Source: Chloroflexota bacterium (GTDB taxonomy: Bacteria > Chloroflexota > Chloroflexia > Thermomicrobiales > UBA6265). From it: a stretch of DNA of 8,731 nucleotides. The notes below the pieces were generated by a model. The model saw only the letters and a program-made list of their open reading frames with translations, did no database searches and was not told where the DNA came from. Of this stretch, positions 6,000 through 8,731 are shown in pieces (the stretch's first letter is position 1; every line of letters starts with the position of its first letter). The translations under genes and the position numbers were made by a program. Where the stretch lies: assembly GCA_023423795.1 (NCBI GenBank), contig JAFAEX010000063.1, positions 1 through 8,731 on the forward strand, read 5' to 3'.

Positions 6000-6040
6000 C
6001 GAACAAACTACGAATAAACGCCGAATAAATACCGAATAAA
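6000..6040. repeat. Right array of four 11-bp-spaced CGAATAAA units
   Basis: CGAATAAA begins at 6011, 6022 and 6033, with the variant CGAACAAA at 6000, again at exactly 11-bp spacing. It mirrors the left array, with the variant unit innermost in both. CGAACAAA also recurs at 5946-5953 within the inner 17-bp repeat. Confidence 0.85.
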
Positions 6041-6109
6041 CGAGCGGCGGGCGCGGTCCTCGAACAGGCCGGTTTGGCAGGCCAGAGACCTCCTCCAATC
6101 CCCGATTCT

Positions 6110-6123
6110 CCCGCAGGGGCGGG
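6110..6123 (-). terminator. Weak hairpin just after the hydroxyacyl-CoA dehydrogenase stop
   Basis: CCCGC at 6110-6114 and GCGGG at 6119-6123 pair around AGGG, immediately downstream of the - strand stop codon at 6124-6126. The stem is short and no T-tract follows, so its role as a terminator is doubtful. Confidence 0.2.
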
Positions 6124-7137
6124 CTACGCCTCCATCCCGGACGCGGCAGCGGCGGCCGCTTCGTCGCGCCGGCCCCGCACCGGGTCGGGCGTCGCCAGCA
6201 GCGCCTTGCCCACCTGCTCGCGGGCGGCGCGAACGGACTCCTCCGTCCAGTCGTACACGCCCGCCAGCGATTTGGTCCCCAGCCGCCCGGCCGCGACGGC
6301 TTCCCGCAGCATGCGCGGCGGTTCGCTTCCGGCCGCCATCGACGGCAGCAGTTCTTCCATCACCCGGATGTTGACGTCGAGCCCCGCCATGTCGGCGATC
6401 GCGAACGGCCCGGCGACACCGAGCCGCCGCCCGAACCCGGCGGTCACCACGGAATCGACATCTTCGGGTGAGGCGACGCCGTCTTCGACGAGCGCCATCG
6501 CCTCCCGCAGGATGGCCATTTGCAGGCGATTGCCGATGAACCCCGGCACCTCGCGGCGCACGACGACCGGCGTCTTGCCGATCCGGGTCAGCAGCCGCAC
6601 GACGCGCTCGACCACCTCCGGCGCCGTTTGCGGGTTCGGGACGACCTCCACCAGCGGCAAGAGGTGGGCAGGGTTGAAGTAGTGCGTCACCAGCACCCGC
6701 TCCGGGCGCTCCACCGCGCTGGCGAGCAGGCTCGGCATGTACGACGACGTGTTGCTGGCGAGGATCACCTCCGGCGGGCAGAGCGCGTCCATCTCCGCGA
6801 ACATCCGCTGCTTCAGCGGCAGGTCCTCGCTGACCGCCTCCACCACGAAGTCGGCCCCACCGATTGCGTCCGGCAGGTTCGGCGTCGCCCGGATCGCCGC
6901 CAGCGCCGGCGCGACCCGCTCGTTCGGGACGATTCCCGCCCGCACCAGCGCGTCGAGATCGACCGCGACCGCCTGCTTCGCTTTGGCAAGGATCTCCTCG
7001 TTGCGGTCGCACAGCCGCACCTCGAGACCGCCCAGCGCGAACTCCTGCGCGATCGCGTGGCCCATCAGCCCCGCGCCGATCACGGCCACGACGGACGGTT
7101 CGGATTGCCCGCGCTCCATTTGCGATGCTCCGGTCAT
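6124..7137 (-). CDS. 3-hydroxyacyl-CoA dehydrogenase family oxidoreductase
   Basis: An NAD-dependent dehydrogenase of 337 aa, oxidising a 3-hydroxyacyl-CoA or a related 3-hydroxy acid. The N-terminal Rossmann domain has GAGLMG at 21-26 and an acidic end of strand two (LCDRNEE). ILASNTSS supplies the conserved Ser. THYFNPAHLLPLVEVV gives the catalytic His152 and Glu164, and GFIGNRL gives Asn203, the usual His-Glu-Asn set. The C-terminal helical domain follows. Length fits a single-domain short enzyme rather than the multifunctional FadB type. The stretch VPNPQTAPEVVERV through VEDGVASPEDVD also resembles lambda-crystallin/L-gulonate 3-dehydrogenase, so a hydroxy-acid substrate without CoA is possible. 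The start is ambiguous: Met1 at 7137 has only AAGGGCGG about ten bases upstream, whereas Met7 at 7119 follows GGAG with eight-base spacing. The gene lies 134 nt downstream of the D-amino-acid enzyme, on the same strand, with a palindrome between, so co-transcription is uncertain. Confidence 0.88.
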   Translation of the reverse strand: MTGASQMERGQSEPSVVAVIGAGLMGHAIAQEFALGGLEVRLCDRNEEILAKAKQAVAVDLDALVRAGIVPNERVAPALAAIRATPNLPDAIGGADFVVEAVSEDLPLKQRMFAEMDALCPPEVILASNTSSYMPSLLASAVERPERVLVTHYFNPAHLLPLVEVVPNPQTAPEVVERVVRLLTRIGKTPVVVRREVPGFIGNRLQMAILREAMALVEDGVASPEDVDSVVTAGFGRRLGVAGPFAIADMAGLDVNIRVMEELLPSMAAGSEPPRMLREAVAAGRLGTKSLAGVYDWTEESVRAAREQVGKALLATPDPVRGRRDEAAAAAASGMEA

Positions 7138-7186
7138 CGGCGTCGTCCGCCCTTGCGCGATCGGTTCGTGCCGCGAATTTTCGTTG

Positions 7187-7256
7187 CCCCGAGGTCGTCG
7201 AGGGATCTCGTGTGCGAGTCGAGGAGTCGAGCCGCGATCCTTCGACGAACTCGGGG
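7187..7256. repeat. Dispersed palindromic repeat, family A, diverged pair
   Basis: Positions 7187-7210 and 7233-7256 are inverted copies matching at 21 of 24 positions around a 22-nt spacer. The left arm keeps GTCGAGGGATCTCG exactly, from 7197 to 7210. It fills most of the gap between the two - strand genes and could form a stem in their transcript, acting as a partial terminator or an mRNA-processing boundary. Confidence 0.75.
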
Positions 7257-7271
7257 CGAGGAGACGCGTTG

Positions 7272-8423
7272 CTAGCGCACCATGCCCCGCGCGGCGACCG
7301 TCCAGCGGTCGATCACCCGCCCGTCGCGCACGACGAGCAGTTCGTCGGTCAGGTTGATCGTCGGGCAGACGTGGTTCGGGATGACCTCGTGGCGGTCGCC
7401 GACGGCGAAGCCCGGTTCGTCCTCCGGCAGGATCACGACCCCGTGCTCCTCGGAAATCCGGGCGATCACCGCGCCGGGGTGCCCCACGATGTAGCCGTGC
7501 CCCGGCCGGCTCAGGCTCGGGTCGAACGCCAGCGCTTTCGACCCCGCGTCGAGGATCGCGCGGTCCGGAGCGGGGCGGGAAACGACCGTCGTTGCGATCC
7601 GCGCCGCGCAGCGGTCCGGCCCCATGCGGCCGTGCCGGAACGCCATGTTGTCGTTGAACACGTAGGTGCCCGGGCGCATCTCGGTCACCCCCGGCACCGT
7701 CGGCGTGTACGGCGACGACGGGGTGGAACCGACGCTCACCGCACGGATGTCCACGCCCGCGGCGCGGATCGCGTCCGCCGTCTCGACCAGCGCCCGGCCC
7801 GCCGCCAGCGCGTTGCGCTCGATCTCCTCCGGGCTGCTCGCCCCGGCGTGGCCTTCGTGGGTCATGACCCCGACCACGTTGACCCCCGGCATGCGCGCCA
7901 CGTCGAGCGCAAGCGCCAGGGCTTCGTCGCCGGCCTTCGCGCCCGCGCGGTCCTGGCCGGTGTTGACCTCGATGTAGAGGTCCAGCACCCGCTCGTTGGC
8001 CGCCATCGCCCGGGAGAGCGCCTCGGCCGCCTCGCGCGTATCGACCGCCACGGTGACGTGGGCGCGCTCCATCAGCGCCAGCAGCCGCCGGATCTTCGGC
8101 TCGCCGACGACGGGGTAGGCCAGCAGCAGGTCGGTGACCCCGGCCTCGTCGGCCATCACCTCGGCCTCGCCGAGCTTGGCGCAGGTCGCGCCCACGGCCC
8201 CTGCCTGGATTTGCAGCCGGGCGATCTGCGGCGTCTTGTGGGTCTTAATGTGCGGCCGCAGCGCCACCCCAACCGAGGTGGCGAACGCCTGCATCTCGGC
8301 GATGTTGCGGTGCAGGATCGTCTCGTCCACCACCATGCAGGGGGTGTCGAGCACCTCCTCGGCGGCGACGATCGGGAAATCGGACGACGGGGCGAACGCG
8401 GTCGCCGGAACCGTGGCGGTCAT
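7272..8423 (-). CDS. D-threonine aldolase / D-serine dehydratase-like PLP enzyme
   Basis: A 383-aa fold-type III PLP enzyme (alanine racemase-like N-terminal barrel). It would cleave a D-3-hydroxyamino acid: D-threonine to glycine and acetaldehyde, or D-serine to pyruvate and ammonia. RPHIKTHKT at 56-64 holds the PLP lysine, Lys60. Further family marks are VVDETILHRNI near the N-terminus, GVMTHEGHAG in mid-protein, SVGSTPSSPYTP for phosphate contact, and FNDNM. In the C-terminal beta domain, PNHVCPTINL carries His351 and Cys353, the pair at the metal site. His-x-Cys resembles the zinc site of eukaryotic-type D-serine dehydratase, while characterised bacterial D-threonine aldolases have His-x-Asp as I recall, so the dehydratase reading deserves weight. 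The ATG at 8423 follows AAGGAG (8435-8430) with six-base spacing, a strong start. No signal peptide. First gene of the - strand pair. Confidence 0.88.
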   Translation of the reverse strand: MTATVPATAFAPSSDFPIVAAEEVLDTPCMVVDETILHRNIAEMQAFATSVGVALRPHIKTHKTPQIARLQIQAGAVGATCAKLGEAEVMADEAGVTDLLLAYPVVGEPKIRRLLALMERAHVTVAVDTREAAEALSRAMAANERVLDLYIEVNTGQDRAGAKAGDEALALALDVARMPGVNVVGVMTHEGHAGASSPEEIERNALAAGRALVETADAIRAAGVDIRAVSVGSTPSSPYTPTVPGVTEMRPGTYVFNDNMAFRHGRMGPDRCAARIATTVVSRPAPDRAILDAGSKALAFDPSLSRPGHGYIVGHPGAVIARISEEHGVVILPEDEPGFAVGDRHEVIPNHVCPTINLTDELLVVRDGRVIDRWTVAARGMVR

Positions 8424-8468
8424 CGGGCGCTCCTTGGCGCGAACGGCAATCAGGATGCGGGCAGGGTA

Positions 8469-8485
8469 CGAAATTGCGCGTTTCG
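8469..8485 (-). promoter_or_regulatory. Small inverted repeat ahead of the D-amino-acid gene
   Basis: CGAAA at 8469-8473 and TTTCG at 8481-8485 flank seven bases, about 46-62 nt before the - strand start codon. It could be a leader hairpin or an operator half-site pair. The arms are short, so chance is a real alternative. Confidence 0.2.
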
Positions 8486-8565
8486 CCGCTTGCCGGTCGC
8501 GCAGGGTTCAGATGAGGTATGCCCGGTTGCACGGGCCACCACGGCCGCTCGCTCGGGGCTGAAGG

Positions 8566-8665
8566 CCCGGGCTACGGGAACGACGTCCCTCCGGGACTGA
8601 GAACGAAAACCGGAACGTCGTCCGTCGGTCTCAACCCCGGAGGGGGTTCGTTCCCGTAGCGCGGG
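8566..8665. repeat. 100-bp palindromic repeat with a hairpin inside each arm
   Basis: Arms 8566-8601 and 8630-8665 are inverted copies matching at 30 of 36 positions around a 28-nt spacer. CTACGGGAACGA at 8572-8583 is perfectly mirrored. Each arm also holds its own stem: GTCCC/GGGAC at 8585-8597 on the left and AACCCC/GGGGTT at 8633-8648 on the right. The look is that of a dispersed intergenic repeat, but only one copy is in the window. Confidence 0.75.
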
Positions 8666-8730
8666 GTTTATGGCGGTTGCGAAATTGATCCGACCACCGT
8701 CCACGCCCGCCCGGGGTTGATGGCGGTTGC
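8662..8730. repeat. Direct repeat of 19 bp at 50-bp spacing, running to the window edge
   Basis: CGGGGTTTATGGCGGTTGC at 8662-8680 recurs at 8712-8730 with one change (T to G). The spacing is exactly 50 bp and the second copy ends one base before the window end, so more copies may lie beyond. The spacer (8681-8711) is unique within the window. Confidence 0.65.
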
Positions 8731-8731
8731 C

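Larger units (their letters stand above)
5714..6040. repeat. About 330-bp imperfect long palindrome (MITE-like element)
   Basis: Three nested inverted pairs are roughly concentric. The outer pair is the 11-bp-spaced arrays at 5714-5754 and 6000-6040. The middle pair is a perfect 17-mer, AAACCGGGTTTGTTCGC at 5781-5797 with its complement at 5945-5961. The inner pair is 5837-5859 with 5883-5905, 16 of 23 paired, ending in GGATTC/GAATCC. The middle and inner pairs share the exact centre 5871 and the outer pair is centred on 5877. Sequence between the pairs also shows partial symmetry (CCATGCGG near 5773 against CCATTGCGGG on the other strand near 5970). It contains no transposase gene. It is best described as a non-autonomous inverted-repeat element or a large structural palindrome. 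Confidence 0.75.
5360..6123. other. Convergent 764-bp intergenic region filled with palindromic repeats
   Basis: The region lies between the ends of the + strand run and the - strand pair. Open frames here give no recognisable protein and are explained by the repeats below. It holds, in order, imperfect palindromes around CATCATGATG (5444-5473), a 126-bp inverted-repeat element (5478-5603), a family A repeat arm (5611-5639), and a palindrome of about 330 bp with 11-bp-spaced arrays at both ends (5714-6040). Stretches 5714-5754 and 6000-6040 are strikingly AT-rich against the background. I see no promoter with both elements well placed: TTGACA at 5906-5911 has no -10 at the right distance. Confidence 0.7.
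8424..8731. other. Gene-free region upstream of the D-amino-acid enzyme
   Basis: It holds the ribosome-binding site of the - strand gene (8430-8435), a small inverted repeat CGAAA/TTTCG at 8469-8485, a large palindrome (8566-8665) and a direct repeat (8662-8730). Open frames here translate to Arg/Ala-rich sequence with no recognisable protein. I could not place a convincing promoter for the - strand gene. Confidence 0.5.

Noticed and set aside
5714..6040. CRISPR-like array
   Set aside because: The units are 8-11 bp with almost no spacers, and the two arrays are inverted relative to each other. They are array ends of a palindrome, not repeat-spacer units.
6864..8600. 578-codon open frame on the + strand opposite the two dehydrogenase/PLP genes
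   Set aside because: It is Arg/His-rich, runs across both genes and their gap, and carries no domain. The - strand genes have intact catalytic motifs and good ribosome sites.
1..8731. tRNA, rRNA or known riboswitch
   Set aside because: No cloverleaf with a TTCGA arm and paired acceptor ends, and no conserved riboswitch core, was found by eye; only simple hairpins are seen.

Overview
High-GC bacterial DNA with GTG as well as ATG starts and Shine-Dalgarno sites before most genes. Gene content and the GC-rich dispersed palindromes suggest a free-living bacterium, perhaps Chloroflexota of the Thermomicrobia type. That placement is a guess from style, not from any marker gene. No rRNA, tRNA, CRISPR array, transposase, integrase or phage gene was seen.

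Layout. Positions 1-435 hold a dispersed palindrome and a gene-free leader. Five genes then run on the + strand: an NYN-domain (PIN-like) putative RNase with a very acidic tail (436-1482), ending at a strong hairpin; then a run of a kinase-like phosphotransferase (1708-3102), a SAM-dependent methyltransferase with a DUF433-like N-terminus (3126-4088), a DUF5946-like protein (4116-4631) and a YdeI/OmpD-associated family protein (4718-5359). The gaps in this run are 23, 27 and 86 nt, so at least the first three are probably one operon, preceded by ATCGAT palindromes and a hairpin-rich leader. Two genes run on the - strand: a D-threonine aldolase/D-serine dehydratase-like PLP enzyme (8423-7272) and a 3-hydroxyacyl-CoA dehydrogenase family protein (7137-6124).

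The two gene sets converge on 764 gene-free bases (5360-6123) packed with repeats: a 126-bp element with perfect 13-bp inverted ends around a strong hairpin, one arm of a repeat family that also occurs at 1-66 and 7187-7256, and a roughly 330-bp imperfect palindrome whose two ends each carry four 11-bp-spaced TTTATTCG-type units. A further palindrome (8566-8665) and a 50-bp-spaced direct repeat (8662-8730) lie before the D-amino-acid gene.

Function. The - strand pair looks like small-molecule catabolism (D-hydroxyamino acids; hydroxyacyl-CoA or hydroxy acids). The + strand run pairs a kinase-fold enzyme with a methyltransferase and two poorly characterised proteins; no pathway can be assigned from sequence alone. 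I see no recognisable defence, secretion or mobile gene system. The most unusual content is the non-coding palindromic elements.
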